From contig OX377202.1 in assembly GCA_947396885.1 (NCBI GenBank), positions 12,710,001 through 12,774,000 of the forward strand: a DNA stretch of 64,000 nucleotides, given 5' to 3'. This DNA comes from Heligmosomoides polygyrus polygyrus. Taxonomy: Eukaryota > Nematoda > Chromadorea > Rhabditida > Heligmosomidae. The notes under the pieces are model-generated. The model saw nothing but the letters and a program-made list of their open reading frames with translations. It was not told where the DNA came from and ran no database searches. Every line of letters begins with the position of its first letter. The stretch's first letter is position 1. A program made the position numbers and the translations under genes. Positions 22,628 to 36,724 of this stretch are shown one piece after another.

Positions 22628-23730
22628 CTAGTGGACAATCAACCAGTTTTCATTGAGTAGGTCGCCGATTGTCTGGCTGTCCTGCGTATGATTAGATAGT
22701 AAGACAGGTTTCACTACATCATGAGGAAATTTGGCTAAGATTGCCTCGCACCACATTGGGTCGCAAGTTTTCCGGACATCGTAGCCAGCGGATACCATTT
22801 GATTGATCAAAATTTGAATCTGCGCGAAAACTGACGAGCAGCTCTCCGAAAAATCGTTTGCTGGCTTCAAATTGACCAGTTTCTGCACTACATGCGACCT
22901 ATTTATGGGTTGATTGCAGTAGTTTTCTTTCAGGGTCTGGATGATCCAGTCGTAGTTCTGTGGTACCAGTTGAATCCCCTTTACAGAGTCCTGAGCACTC
23001 CCTTTTAGGCTTTCCCTGAGAAGCAGGACCTTCTCCATAACGTCGAGATCCCTACTCTTGTGAACGAGGGTCTCAAAGACAGCCCAGTATTCTGGGAAGT
23101 CCTCGGCGTTGCCGTTAAACTTGGGCAGTGTCACCTGAGGTGGTTTTATGGAACGAAATTGCCGCGCATCGCTTTCAATTTGCTCGAGTTTGAAGCTGAT
23201 TGCGATAGATTGCTATCGCTCGGAATAGGCTCCATTTGATTGGTATTATCTTCTTCGGCTACTCGATCATTAGAGCCATTGGAAGATGCGCTCTGCAGGA
23301 TTAGAGATCTCTGAGAAATGTAGCCTAATTTTACACTCATTGTATCCCTCACGCATTTGGTTTCCTCAAGCCGTGTTGTCAGCTTGAAGATTAGATCGTC
23401 TGCACTGGCGATCTCTTTGTGCAGTGATTCACTCTCTATTTGCTCTATTTCTAGCATGACATCCTTTTTATCGGACTTATTTTTGCAGTTTTCGTATACT
23501 GCTCTAATATTATTGTAGAGGATTTCAAGCCTCTCCCTTCCTTCTTTGATTTGATTTACTCCATTCTGTAGTAGCGCAGTAGCTGTTTTGTACTGTTCGT
23601 AGCTATCCTCGTCTACTGTAGGATAGTCTACCTTTTCTATGTACTCCGTGTATCTGGAGACAAGGTTTTTTAGCGTCGTTGCGCAATTGATGATAGGTGT
23701 TCTTTGGAAGTGCAGCGCCATTTTTTGCAA
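22628..23730 (-). pseudogene. BEL/Pao LTR-retrotransposon gag relic
   Basis: Two adjoining minus-strand frames. 23730-23146 (194 aa, a coiled-coil-like acidic N-terminal part) and 23134-22628 (168 aa) contain LPKFNGNAEDFPEYWAVFE and the helical region of the DUF1759-type gag of BEL/Pao elements. A one-base shift near 23150-23160 separates them; downstream the frame stops after DLLNENWLIVH, so the rest of gag and all of pol are absent. No pair of LTRs was recognised; 23740-24010 may contain leader or LTR sequence. Confidence 0.8.
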
Positions 23731-24401
23731 GACCTCCGAGGTGAAAATGCTTATTTCTGCGAAAATTCAGCAGAAAATGACTCCAGATACTTGGTACGGG
23801 AGTAAGTGTCCGTTGGTATGGGACGAATTAATTAAGATTCTTAGTCTTAGAAAAGACTTTGATATTTGTTCTAGAAAGAGCTGTCTTCGCTCCAGGTCCC
23901 AAGGTTGGTACACCTTAACACGGGAGAATTTGGCTTATTAGGCCGATGCACCAGATGACTAGGATGGGTGCGGGAAGACGTGGGTATGGTAGCCCTTGTT
24001 ACAAAGATAAACGTGCGACGTGGTTCAAATTTATTATCAGAGGAAGAGAGTGAGTGGTGGAGCCCAACCGGTGCTCACCACGTAGCTTGAGAGAGTGCCG
24101 TCCACCGTGCCAAACAGCCCAGCAGCGGCCCCTAATAGAGGGAGCGGCGCCTTACAAGGTGCGGAAGAGGTCGTAGACGACAGAGTACTTGCTACCAGAC
24201 CTGCTCAACTATTCCTCAAGTTCGCCTGTATCAGACCCGCGGGAGAAGGATAAGACATCAGCGTTCGTCCTGCGAGTTTAGCTGATGACTTCACTCAAAA
24301 GCAAAATGCTTGGCTCATTCCCAAGCGTGTGATCAATGCAGATATTAATTCTCTGTCTAATCGATAAAATCCTTGGTATGGAAGACAGACAGTGGCCGCT
24401 C

Positions 24402-24921
24402 TGGTACAATCCTAGTTGGTCGCGGCCGCTCTTAAAGGATTTCCCGACATAACGAAAAACAAGAAATGGGTAGCAGCATGCAGAAATAAGTAAACCACGC
24501 CAACCTGGTTGCCTAGATAGACACCACTTTGCTAGTTCCTAGTTGGGAGAGGACAACCTAAAAAGGACCATTCTCGATGCAATTCTAGTAAAGGAGGGCT
24601 CCTTACTAGATTTGCACCAAAAGTGGGTCATATTCGAGCATCTAAAACAGATAACATCAGTAAAATAAATTAAAAGTGGGCCAAGACACCGTCAATCAAC
24701 GCTTTGGATACATGCAAGGCACTGTATTTCACGTTCTATTCATTGCAAACCTCCCGTCGTAGTTCCTAAATGTCATCTATTCTGATGTTTTCTGTGTTAT
24801 TTATTTTGACTTCGTTAGTACAGCTGTTTCCTAAAGAAGTAAGTTCAATATATTTCAATCTAAACAGATTCAGTTCTAATAAAATCTTTTAAGAGTGGTA
24901 ATCACCAACTAGGATTGCACC
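24402..24921. mobile_element. TIR element family T, copy 2 (uninterrupted)
   Basis: GGTACAATCCTAGTTGGT at the left and ACCAACTAGGATTGCACC at the right are inverted. Both subterminal regions match the copies at 781-2137 and 47114-50155. At 520 bp it shows the empty sites of the insertions in those copies. Confidence 0.8.
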
Positions 24922-26069
24922 GCGGCGCTTGATGACCAAAAGCATAGCCCGAGGGGTTCTTTGCCAAAGATGAGGTCAGCGCTGTAGCCGCTGTTCCCGA
25001 CCCTGTCGCTGATGCTGACGACGATGTCACCAGGCCATAGGCCTCAGATAAGGACTGCCTTTACTCGAATTGCGACCAAGGCAATAAGTCGTTTCGTAAT
25101 TTTTGAACAACATACCACCGGCTCAGTTAAGACAGCAGCTGTGCAAAGAACAACGATGAGTGCCACAGTTATGATCGACATGGCTGTCCTGAAAAGGATG
25201 CCGTTATGGAATTACGTTGGAAACGATAACGATGCGTGGTACCCAACGACTACTCATGGAGCTTTCATTCGGAGGGGATTCTCGATGATGCTGGTCGTGC
25301 TTGTTAAGCTTTCCTTAAAAAATTTTATAACCCCTATTGGCACAACTCAGAACGAGCATTCAGATACAGTCGGTCCACTAGTCAGCTTCGGTCGATATCA
25401 TCAATTTTCGGTTCAGAAATTTCTACCGACCTACAATAGCAGTCGATATGGGAGTCGAGTATGGTCCATCTTTCTTCACGTACTATTCATACTGACCCCT
25501 CCCCCAATTCTTACATTCCTAAGTTCTACAAAGAACTAACGAGGTCCATCGCGTTGAGAATTTAGCTAGGCCACTTCTGATCCAACCGATCATGCATGTG
25601 CTTCATTAAGAAGGTGGATAACCATAGCATGCAAGGTGACCACCCCCTCCGAACCACATTATGCTGAACCGCTTCCCCCTTTTTGTGCCGCATCTCCTTT
25701 CCTTTGGTGTCGCGAGAGTTCTGCTGCACCATGGAGTAGCCGTAGAACTCCGTTTCGAACTCAGTGTTGCTGAAGCTGAACACCCCGGGTTCTCCGGGTA
25801 AGTATTGCACCACTCTCCGTCCCCTTCTAATCTATCTGAGTAAGGAAACATCCTCACGCTGCAGCTGAAGGAGTATCCGAAAAGTCGCCCTGCTCGTGCC
25901 GACGAAGGATGCAAGAATAGGCATATACTACGAGAGGGTTGCTTACGTTAGAAATGATAACGATGCGTGGCAGCAACGTCTACTCATGGAGCTTCCATTC
26001 GGAGGGGATTCTCAATGATGCTGGTGATTTGGAAGAATGGACGGTATTCTTTATTGCACATGCCTTCTA

Positions 26070-26844
26070 CCAAGCTGTCCAATAATTCCTGTCCGAAAAT
26101 TTTGAAAATTCTATAATTTTCCTTAGAAGTGTTATAATATCAGGCAAGTGTAAAAACTTCTAGATGGTTCTCCAGAGTTCCACGCTAGGGGTATATAAGG
26201 CGCAGTCGCCGCGTCTAGCTACCAGTACAAGCTAAAATGGACCAAGGTCGAATTCGTACGTTCGTGTACTACGAGTGGCTGCTGGGCAACGACAAGGGCA
26301 CCGCGGTCGCCAACATCTGCAGAGCGTGCAAGGAGGATGCAGGTCCCAACGCACAGTCAGGCGCTGGTTCAATCGTTTCGAGAGCGGCGACACGAGCCTC
26401 GAGGACAGGGAACACCCGCTGAAGATCATGCTCTGCTGCTGGTGGGACGCCAAGGGCATGCTGTACTTCGAGCTGCTCCCGCAAGGCAAGACGATCACCG
26501 CCTCCATCTACACCGATCAGCTCGAGAAACTAGGCGCCGCCATCCGAGAAAGGCGTCCCCGACGGGCCTCAGTTCACCTGCTGCACGACAACGCGCGCCC
26601 CCACGTGGCGAAGGAGACCCAGCAGAAGTTGGCGACGGTCGGCTGGGAGACGGTTGCCCATCCGCCGTATTCCCCGGACCTCCCCCCCCCTCTCCGACTA
26701 CCAGTTGTTCCGCCCGCTGAAGCACCATTTGGCCGGAAGAAAATTCACCAACTACGACAACCACAAATCCGACATCGCGGACTTCTTCGAGTCGCAGCCC
26801 CGGAGTTCTGGAAATTTTCCGACAAGAATTATTGGACAGCCTGG
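26070..26844 (+). pseudogene. Mariner transposon, internal-deletion derivative
   Basis: TIRs CAAGCTGTCCAATAATTCCT at the left and AGAATTATTGGACAGCCTGG at the right, flanked by TA. A TATA box (TATATAAGG, about 26191) precedes ATG 26237. The frame starts MDQGRIRTFVYYEWLL (mariner DNA-binding domain), shifts, and continues RRWFNRFESGDTSLEDREHP. It then jumps directly to KIMLCCWWDAKG, so about 120 residues including the first catalytic Asp are missing. HDNARPH and YSPDL (the second and third Asp of DD34D) remain, with another shift at the poly-C near 26690. It cannot be active but could be mobilised in trans. Confidence 0.85.
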
Positions 26845-27340
26845 TACAACGATGGCAGCCTTATATAGGAAAGGAAGCGTAGTGGAGGTCTTATTGAAGT
26901 GTGAGACATGAATGGAATAGAATGACAATTTGAAAGGGTCAAGGTGATGATTAAGAAAATGACATATACAAAGTCAGAATATTGTTAGTCATGGAATGGG
27001 AATCTCGGAATATGGGTTTTAATATCAGAGATGATTCAAGCAAAGAATTCGAAAATGTTATAAACATATCCTGCACGTCCTGTGCTGGTGCAGAAAGCTG
27101 GTCGTGCTTGTTAAGCTTTGCTTAAAAAGCTTGATAACCCATATTGGCAGAACCCAGAACGAGCATTTAGATAGTGTAGGTCGGCTAGTCAGCTTCGGTC
27201 GAAATCATCAAATTTCGGTCCAGAAATTTCTACCGATTTACAATAGCAGTCGATATGGAAGTCGAGTATGGACCATCTTTCCTCACGTACTATTCACACT
27301 GACCCCCTCCAATTCCTACAGCGTCGTGTGTTGCACTAAG

Positions 27341-27601
27341 GGCGCAATGTTATTATGAGGGGGCCAGTCCACATTTGAACGAGTTTTTACCCGTTTGATC
27401 TAGGCCCCTCTTGCTGCAACTTGTTTCGTTTTTGTTTGTTTGTTGCAACTTGTTTTTATTCATTTGTTTTGTATTGCATTACACGTACGTGCGCGTCAGT
27501 TTGTGTACAATATGGGAAATTCCACGTCACCATATCCGACTGCTACGCTTAAGTCGGTCGAAGCCCATGGGCTCCCCCTCCCCCGTGGCATCATAGCGCC
27601 T
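27341..27601. mobile_element. Short MITE with 7-bp target duplication
   Basis: CACTAAG flanks both sides (27334-27340 and 27602-27608). The other array units show the uninterrupted site GCACTAAGCTACAAG. The ends are GGGCGCAATG and CATAGCGCCT, a weak inverted repeat. The duplication length suggests an hAT- or Mutator-like mover. Confidence 0.8.
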
Positions 27602-29914
27602 CACTAAGCTACAAGCTCTACAAGGGACTGATGAGATCTATCCCGTTGAGAATTCAGCTGGGCCGCTTCTGATCTAACTGATCATGCATGTGCCTTGTCA
27701 AGAAGGTGGATAACCATAGCATGCAAGGTGACCACCCATTCCAAGTCACATTTTCCCAAACTTCCTCCCTCTTCTCCTTTGATGTCGCAAGAGTTCTGCT
27801 GCAAGACTGAGTACCCGTGGAACTCCTCTTCGAACTCAGTGTTGCTAAAGCTGAACACCCCGGGTTCTCCTGATTAGTATTGCACCACTCCCCCATCCCC
27901 TTCTAATCTATTTGAGTAAGGAAACATCCTCACGCTGCAGCTGAAGGAGTATCAAAAGAAGCGTCCTGCTCGCGACGACGAAGGATGCAAGAATAAGCAC
28001 ATACTACGAAAGGGTTTAGCATATACTACGTTGGGAATGATAACGATGCGTGGCACCCAACGACTACTCATGGAGCTTCCATTCGGAGGGAATTCTCAAC
28101 GATGCCGGTCGCAATTGTTAGGCTTTGCTTGAAAAGCTTGATAACCCATATTGGCAGAACTCAGAACGAGCATTCAGGTGCAGTCGGTCGACTAGTCAGC
28201 TTTGGTCGAAATTGGTGATTTCGGTCCAGAAATTTCTACCGATTTACAATAGCTGTCGATATGGGAGTCGAGTGTGGTCCATCTTTCTTCACGTACTATT
28301 CATACTGACCCCCCTCCAATTCCTACAGCGTCGTGTGTTGCACTAAGCTACAAGTTCTGCAAACGATTGATGAGATCTATCCCGTTGAGAATCCAGCTAG
28401 GCCACTTCTGATTTAACTGATCACGCATGTGCCTTGTCAAGAAGTGGATAACCATAGCATGCAAGGCGACCACCCTCCCCCCCCCCCCCGAGCCACATTT
28501 TGCCAAACTGCTTCCCCCTTTTTGTGCCGCATCACCTTTCCTTTGATGTCGCGAGAGTTCTGCTGCACCATGGAGTAGCCGTAGAACTCCTCTTCGAACT
28601 CACTGTTGCTGAAGCTGAACACCCCGGATTCCCCTGGTAGGTATTGCACCACTCCCCCATCCCCTTCTAATACATATATCTGAGTAGTGAAACATCCTCA
28701 CGTTGCAGCTGAAGGAGTATCCAAAGAGTCGTCCTGCTCGCGACGACGAAGGATGCAAGGATAAGCACATTCTACGAAAGGGTTTAGCATATACTACGTT
28801 GGGAATGATAACGATACGTAGCACCCAACGACTACTCATGGAGCTTTCATTCGGAGGGGATTCTCAACGATGCTGGTCGTGCTTGTAAAGCTTTCCTTAA
28901 AAAGCTTGATAACCCATATTGGCAGAACTCAGAACGGGCATTCAGGTACAGTCGGTCGGCTAGTCAGCTTCGGTCGAAATCATCAATTTTCGGTCCAGAA
29001 ATTTTTACCGACCTACAATAGCAGTCGATATGGGAGTCGAGTATGGTCCATCTTCCTTCACGTACTATTCATACTGACCCCCCTCCAATTCCTACAGCGT
29101 CGTGTGTTGCACTAAGCTACAAGTTCTGCAAACGACTGACGAGGGCTATCCCGTTGAGAGTTCAGCTAGGCCACTTCTGATCTAACTGATTATGCATGTG
29201 CCTTGTTAAGAAGGTGGATAACCATAGCATGCAAGGTGACCACCCTCCCCCCCCCCCGAGCCACATTTTGCCAAACTGCTTCCCCCTTTTTGTGCCGCAT
29301 CACCTTTCCTTTGATGTCGCGAGAGTTCTGCTGCATCATCGCAGCCATAGAGCTCCTCTTCGAACTCAGTGTTGCTGAAACTCCACCATCCCCTTCTAAT
29401 CTATCTGAGTAAGGAAACATCCTCACGCTGCTGCTGAAGGAGTATCCGAAGGATCGCCTTGCTCGTGCCGAAGAAGGATGCAAGAATAAGCATATACTAC
29501 GAAAGGGTTTAACATATACTACGTTGGAAATGATAACGATGCGTGGCACCCAACGACTGCTCATGGAGCTTCCATTCGGAGGGAATTCTCAATGATGCTG
29601 GTCGTGATTGTTAAGCTTTGCTTGAAAAGCTTGATAACTCACATACTACGTTGGAAATGATAACGATGCGATGGGATTCTGCAGCAGTTCTTCCTTGCTT
29701 GAAGTCGTACAGCAAGCAAACCCGTACTCGGTAATGGTTAGCGGATCGGGACGAAGCTTTGGTGGCAGATGTCTTCGGAAACGCTTGTTAAGCACGTAAA
29801 GTAGCATGATCCAAGAAATAATAATAGCAGGGAAATGACAAATCGAACGCAGGCGGCATTTATAATCCGACAACATAATGCAAAGCAGCGTACATAATCT
29901 TGATGACACTAATA

Positions 29915-29920
29915 TTTATT
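29915..29920 (-). terminator. Poly(A) signal of the HAD paralogue
   Basis: AATAAA on the minus strand, about 46 bases after the TGA at 29966. The distance is usual for nematode 3' UTRs. It suggests the 3' end of the paralogue was once, or still is, transcribed. Confidence 0.5.
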
Positions 29921-30326
29921 ATCGGTAAATATAGAATGGACTACATATTATGATAGCCGATCTAATCAGTCAAATGGCGGCAATCCGAAATCCTGCGGCC
30001 GAAATTCGGTTAGGCTGTGCAGCACTTGGGTGACCCTGCAACAATGAGAATAGTGACCTTTGAGGCGATGAACCCACACAAACTCAAACAAAATCCACAA
30101 CGCTTACCCGATCTTCAGCGCCTCATCGCGATGGTTCTCATGCGGCACCATTACACATTTCATACCAGCTGCTTTTGCTGACCGACCTCCGTTCGGTGCA
30201 TCTTCGAACACCAGCACTTCTGAAGGATCCTTGGGCTTTGTCGGAAACCTGAATGAGTATGCTGTCCTTGTAAAGTGCTCTATACTGAAAGTTGCTTCAA
30301 ATCATTAAACGCTACTGCTGGTAAAT

Positions 30327-30400
30327 CGCTCTGATATAGGATCCAGATAAGCGATCGGCAGGAATTCGACTCGCCAACAAAGAACGAATTTGCACAGAAC
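30327..30400 (-). pseudogene. Candidate degenerate exon 5 of the HAD paralogue
   Basis: Read on the minus strand, this 74-base stretch begins like exon 5 of the complete copy (GTTCTGTGC against GTGCTGTGC). It ends with a second matching run around CCGATCGCTT and CTGGA. It has the length and position expected, just upstream of exon 6. The middle does not align: the GDD and GKPxPD motifs are absent and neither border is a usable AG or GT. I infer a decayed exon; a chance resemblance is possible. Confidence 0.4.
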
Positions 30401-30819
30401 GGGCTTTGAACGGGCACCAGCTGTTACCGTGGCTTGTGCAATGAAAACAAATCGCTAAAATGCACAATAGCTAGCACTCTCATAAGCAATAAAACGAGTG
30501 GACACTCGGTTCATCACAGATGAACAACACCAGGCATATGGTTCATCCACTGCCGGTCTGAGCTTCACTTATAGACGCTTCCAGCGCCATTAGTCAAACG
30601 TTCCAATAGCCACTAGCCCTAGGAGACGTTTATACTGCAGCGTGCGTTGAGTATAAACACGTGATAATGACGAAGAGCCCTCTCCTAACGATTAGATATG
30701 CCATTTCCACGTCAAACTGGACACTGCTCTAAACAAGCTTAAGGGGTTTAGAATTAAACTGAACATCTTGCAAATCGGAAACAGCTCCTTTCACATCAAA
30801 CTAGAGGCTCACCAGAAAG

Positions 30820-32615
<1,796 letters not shown>

Positions 32616-32729
32616 TGGGGAGTCCGTAGTTTAACCAGTAAGAAGCTCGTTTCGATTTGGAAGACGTTCAGTTTGATTTCAGAAGTACCAAGTTTGTTAA
32701 GAATAGTGTCCAATCTCACGCGAAAAGGG

Positions 32730-33006
32730 TATATGTCCACGAGTATGAACACTTTTCGGCGGCGCGCGCTCGGATTTAATCGATATGTATGTTTAGCACG
32801 GGCGACGGGAGCGACGAGAGCGCATCGCGCGGAAGTATGCACAGGCGACAGCAGCGACTGGAGCGACTAGAGCGACAGAAGCGACTGGAGCGACAGAACC
32901 GGCGCCCGAGTATGAACACTTTTCGGCTGTGCGCTCGGTCTTAATCGATATGCATGATTTGCACGGGCGACGGGTCGCCTTTGTCGCGAAGTATGAACAG
33001 GCTCTT
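32730..33006. mobile_element. MITE family R, copy 2 (left end truncated)
   Basis: The right end GCGAAGTATGAACAGGCTCT is intact and the interior has GAGCGACAGAAGCGACTGG repeats. The left end begins internally, at GAGTATGAACACTTTTCGGC. Confidence 0.65.
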
Positions 33007-33094
33007 AGAAAATGTATGCACTGTCTAAATGGTCATAAAATTGCTTGAACACATTTGTTTAAGCCTGGAGCGGCTGATATAGAGGCTACATGTT

Positions 33095-33352
33095 GTTACA
33101 GGATGTTTTGAACAAATGTGTTCAAGCATTGTTACTAGTAAGGTCCTCAGCTTAACCGGTTCCATGCTGATATCAGCGGCCGGCCCATCCCCGTATCACG
33201 GGTGGGTGCTGACGGACCTCGATATCGCGGATGTTACGTGCGGTCAAACGGCGCTGGTGGTGTAAGGCGAACATCACTGCCCGGAAAGCAGAAAATGCGG
33301 GTTCGATTCCCGCCTGGCGCAAGAGTTTTGATCGTAACAAAACATCCTGTAA
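33095..33352. mobile_element. TIR element carrying a tRNA-like segment, copy 1
   Basis: GTTACAGGATGTTTTGAACA at the left and AACAAAACATCCTGTAAC at the right are inverted. The tRNA-like segment 33251-33320 lies next to the right end. A relative with the same arrangement is at 61013-61143. Confidence 0.65.
33251..33320 (+). pseudogene. tRNA-like sequence with intact T arm and acceptor ends
   Basis: GCGCTGG and CTGGCGC can pair as an acceptor stem with G-T pairs. GCGGGTTCGATTCCCGC is a perfect T arm/B box and GGTGGTGTAAGGCG is an A-box-like D arm. The anticodon stem does not pair well. It has the same layout as 61048-61121, so it is a repeat-borne tRNA relic. Confidence 0.5.
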
Positions 33353-33707
33353 CAACGGTCATAAAATTCTTATGTTTTTAGCTACGATAAAGCGTCAGTG
33401 CTTATTTTGAAGAGCAAGAAAGCAAAAACCTTTCGGTTGGTAAACAATACACATTGAAACTGAGTCAAGCACTCGTCGGGTTTAGCTCGATTTCTACACG
33501 TTTGATAGCGTAACTGTCCACTGTATGCATTCTTGTCTTTCGCTTGTGGGAACCTTCAACTTTCGCCTCACACCTGATTCAACAGAATCACTAAATTTCA
33601 TTCAATGATAAATTAAACATGTAGGTGAAAAAGCAAGTTCGGTGAAGCTGGATGCAAAATGTTACGCTGTTGTTCACTGGAAACCCCATAAACAAATGAC
33701 GTTTGTA

Positions 33708-34617
33708 TTAGGTCGTTATCTAAGTTCTGTCGTTTTTTTATCCCCTAACTTCAAATGTAAGTATCTCGGCTCAAACATAACTTTGTTAGGCAAGATAAAA
33801 ACCACTACAATCTACACATCTTTGTCAACGAGATACTAGTTTATTTATTTTAGTAGCGTAAAACTCCGGAGATCTAGAAGCGATGAATTCTTCGAGAGCA
33901 TATTCTGCATCATGTCCGTTCCTGAACTATTTTCCGCGAAGGAAGCCGTCGGGATGTTTGAAAAAATGGTAGTCTGTAGACGATAGGTCGAGTGGTGGAT
34001 GGTCGAGTGTTTCGTATCCCAAAGAATGGAGCTTCTGCCTGGTGATCATCTATACGTGCAGCCAGGCGTTGTCGCCCAAAATTATTGGTCCCCTTCTGTA
34101 GATCAGCGCTGGGTAGATTTGCTGGAGCTTATTGTGCACCTCGTCCAGCTTCTGACAGTACTTTTCTGCCGATTGTTTCACCAGGTATGAGAACGCTATA
34201 GTGGATTAAAGCGGTTGCACACCACCAAACGGTCACCATCACCTTTTCCTGATGCATACTCGGCTTTGAACAGTGTTTAGGTGCTTCGTCAATATCCAAC
34301 CATTAAGCACTTCGTCGTCGATTGTCGTAGACACTTCATTTTTGTCACAGGTCACAATTCGCTCCAGAAACGGGTCGTTTTTGTTGCGTAGAAGGAGCGC
34401 TGACAATACTTGCAAACGGTGAGCTCGAAGGGCGAATTTGCTCTCGAAGAATTCATGGCTTCTAGATCTCCGGAGTTCTATGCTACTGGAATAACTAAAT
34501 TAGTGTCTCGTTGGCTAAGATGTGTAGATTGTAATGGTTCTTATTTCGCCTAATAAAGTTATGTTTGAGCCGAGATACTTAAATTTGAAGTTAGAGGTCA
34601 AGAAAGTAACGACCTAA
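33708..34617 (-). pseudogene. Degraded mariner with long terminal inverted repeats
   Basis: The ends TTAGGTCGTTATC at the left and GTAACGACCTAA at the right are flanked by TA on both sides. The inverted repeats extend about 170 bp (for example CTCCGGAGATCTAGAAGC). Minus-strand pieces read LLLRNKNDPFLERIVTCD, then GGVQPL near the WWCA position, GETIGRKVLSEAG-like sequence, and GPIILGDNAWLHV (GDNA in place of HDNARPHV). Stops and shifts abound. The terminal sequence resembles mori/Hsmar1-type mariners. Inactive. Confidence 0.75.
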
Positions 34618-35108
34618 TACTATCTTTCAAATAAGGAGCGCGTTAACCTGGACGAGCGCGTGGTTCAATATCAGGCTTGAATGTGGATAAAAACTTTCGC
34701 TTTCTCGCTCTTCGACACATTTCGCCTTCCAACTCTACTGTGCCTAAAGAAATGAGGATTTTGCTATCACTCAAATTGTGTACATGTTTTTGAGAAGAGT
34801 ACCGCCGGCCGTGAACAACGCCTATGCAGCAAAGCGGCCGAATTCGTTTAAAAAACAACGTACTTGTTCATGGTAAACAGATACGGATCAGGATACGGCT
34901 TTCCTCTCTTGACTTCAGGCTCGTCACCACAGAAAACCTTAACGAAATTATTCATAAAGTCTCACGTGGAAATTACTACCGGACCTATCCGACTCGGGAG
35001 GAGTAGTGCTTAAATGACAGTTGCGTTCAGCACCCACGACTCGACACCACATTTCCTGAGTCGAGAGATAAAACTAGGGAAAATAACAATTGATTCACAC
35101 TGTTGCTG

Positions 35109-35690
35109 CTCGCGGCTGAGCGGCTTGGGGAGTTTTCAAGAGCGTCGAAGAAGTCGCGAAGAAGGCGAAGAACATCCGACTTCGTGCCCACCTATTCGAC
35201 TCCACTGTCCTTCCTGCCCTAACATACGCCTCAGATACCTGGGCTATGGGGAAGCAGGATGAACACGCGATCACCGTCGCGCAGCGTGGAATCGAGAGGC
35301 CGATGCTCGGAGTGACACGACTCACGCAAGTGAGAGAAGGCCTCCGGAGTTCCGAGCTTCGCCGACGTTCTAAGATCAGAGATGCTGTCGCGTGGGCCAA
35401 GTTGTCGAAAATTAGGTGGGCCGGCCACGTAATGCGCCTCGCAAACACCCGCTGGACGAGAGCCGTCACCGACTGGATTCCGCGGGATATCAAGAGAACC
35501 GGGACGTCCACCAACGCGCTGGTCGGACTTCGTGAAAGCCCTGAACGACCGACATGATGCTCTTCGTGTTCCTCGAGCGAGGAGGATCCATTGGAGAACT
35601 CTGGCACGCGACAGGGACGAAGGGAGACGCTGCTCGCGCCCGCTCGAGCAACTCGATGATCAACAGGACGACAGGTGATACAGGTTGTCT
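35109..35690 (+). pseudogene. RTE-type LINE 3' fragment
   Basis: The plus-strand sequence encodes the last part of the same protein as the copy at 30901-32187 (FKSVEEVAKKAKNIRLRAHLF, then [20 protein letters not shown]). It ends in the same ACAGGTGATACAGGT tail at about 35690. The reverse transcriptase core is missing. It lies in the large intron of the HAD paralogue, on the opposite strand. Confidence 0.85.
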
Positions 35691-35830
35691 AAGGCTTTGC
35701 TTAGTGTGCACGCGACGCGCGACGCGATGCTCGCTGTTGTGGTCTTGGTGTTTATTTCTTGTCTTTTTTCTTCTATTTTTTCTTTCTTTAATGATCTTTA
35801 GTGCAAAGTAAGGATGGCTAGCTTTTATGC

Positions 35831-35967
35831 CTTAGCTCTAGTTTATACTTGCGCCACTACGCGGCACCACGATCACCATAGATATCGATTTTTCGCACCG
35901 CCCGGTCGATATCTATCCCGACCATCGTGCCGCGTCGCACAGCTGCGCGAGTGTAAACTAGGGCTTA
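35831..35967. mobile_element. Palindromic MITE, 137 bp
   Basis: TTAGCTCTAGTTTATACTTG at the left and AGTGTAAACTAGGGCTTAA at the right are inverted, and the inner arms contain GATATCGAT/ATCGATATC-type matches. It is a member of the class with TTTATACTT ends. Confidence 0.65.
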
Positions 35968-36724
35968 AAGGTTCGTTATATAATATTTATAATTGGTGTG
36001 ATGGGGAAGAGGAAGCACATATGGGCAGACGAGGTGGCGGACAAATTAGATCTTTGTATGTACATATGTATATACCATTTCACGTAAAATTGGAAGCTCC
36101 TCTGCAACCTTGACGCTTTAGAAATCAAACGGAACAGCTTTCGGATCAAAACGAGGTTTTCCACAGTGAAATTAAGACTGTCAGAAACGGTTAGATTTTT
36201 TTGGATCAAGGAGACTTAGCATGAACTTCTTTGAATTTTTTATTCACCTACCCAAATAAGCGAATGCACAGCTTGAAACTTTATAAAATGTTTACCTTTT
36301 AAAGAATACTGAGTTATAAAATTGTTTTAAAGAGCAGGAGAGCCCCAATTACCTAGTGCACTGAGAGGACCGACTGCGCCATGCACTCGACTAGCTCGTC
36401 GCGATTTTCATTTGGTTGATAGCAAATGTTTTGTTTGCGTGAAGCAACACGAATGAAGCGGTGCAATAAGAACAGCTTTAGAAAAATCCTCACTCCGCTG
36501 TTTCAGGTAAGCAGCATTTACACTCTCAATCAAATGAAGCCAAGAGATGCCCACTTCGGTGCGGCGTATGCCAGCCGGGCTTTCTTTGAGCTTAACCATG
36601 GCCGATTGCTGGCGAACTATATCCTTGACGGCGGATCATCCAAGTTTACGAGATATTCAAGGGACAACGCGTCAGGGTATGAATGGGGATCGAGCGCAGA
36701 GCGTACGGATTCAGCAGGCGTGCC

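Larger units (their letters stand above)
25205..29668. repeat. Tandem array of about 730-bp units, five copies
   Basis: The marker GGTCGTGCTTGTTAAGCTTT or a variant recurs at about 25290, 27100, 28106, 28870 and 29598. Other markers, such as AAGGTGGATAACCATAGCAT and GATAACGATGCGTGG, recur in the same order. Unit lengths are 726-765 bp except where a mariner and flanking DNA (26026-27090) and a MITE (27341-27601) are inserted. Short frames repeat with the unit but none has a recognised domain. It may be a local satellite or segmental array. Confidence 0.8.

Noticed and set aside
35095..35607. 170-aa minus-strand frame
   Set aside because: Antisense of the RTE 3' fragment that reads correctly on the plus strand. 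The same reasoning applies to the 187-aa plus frame at 30986-31549, opposite the real RTE frame.
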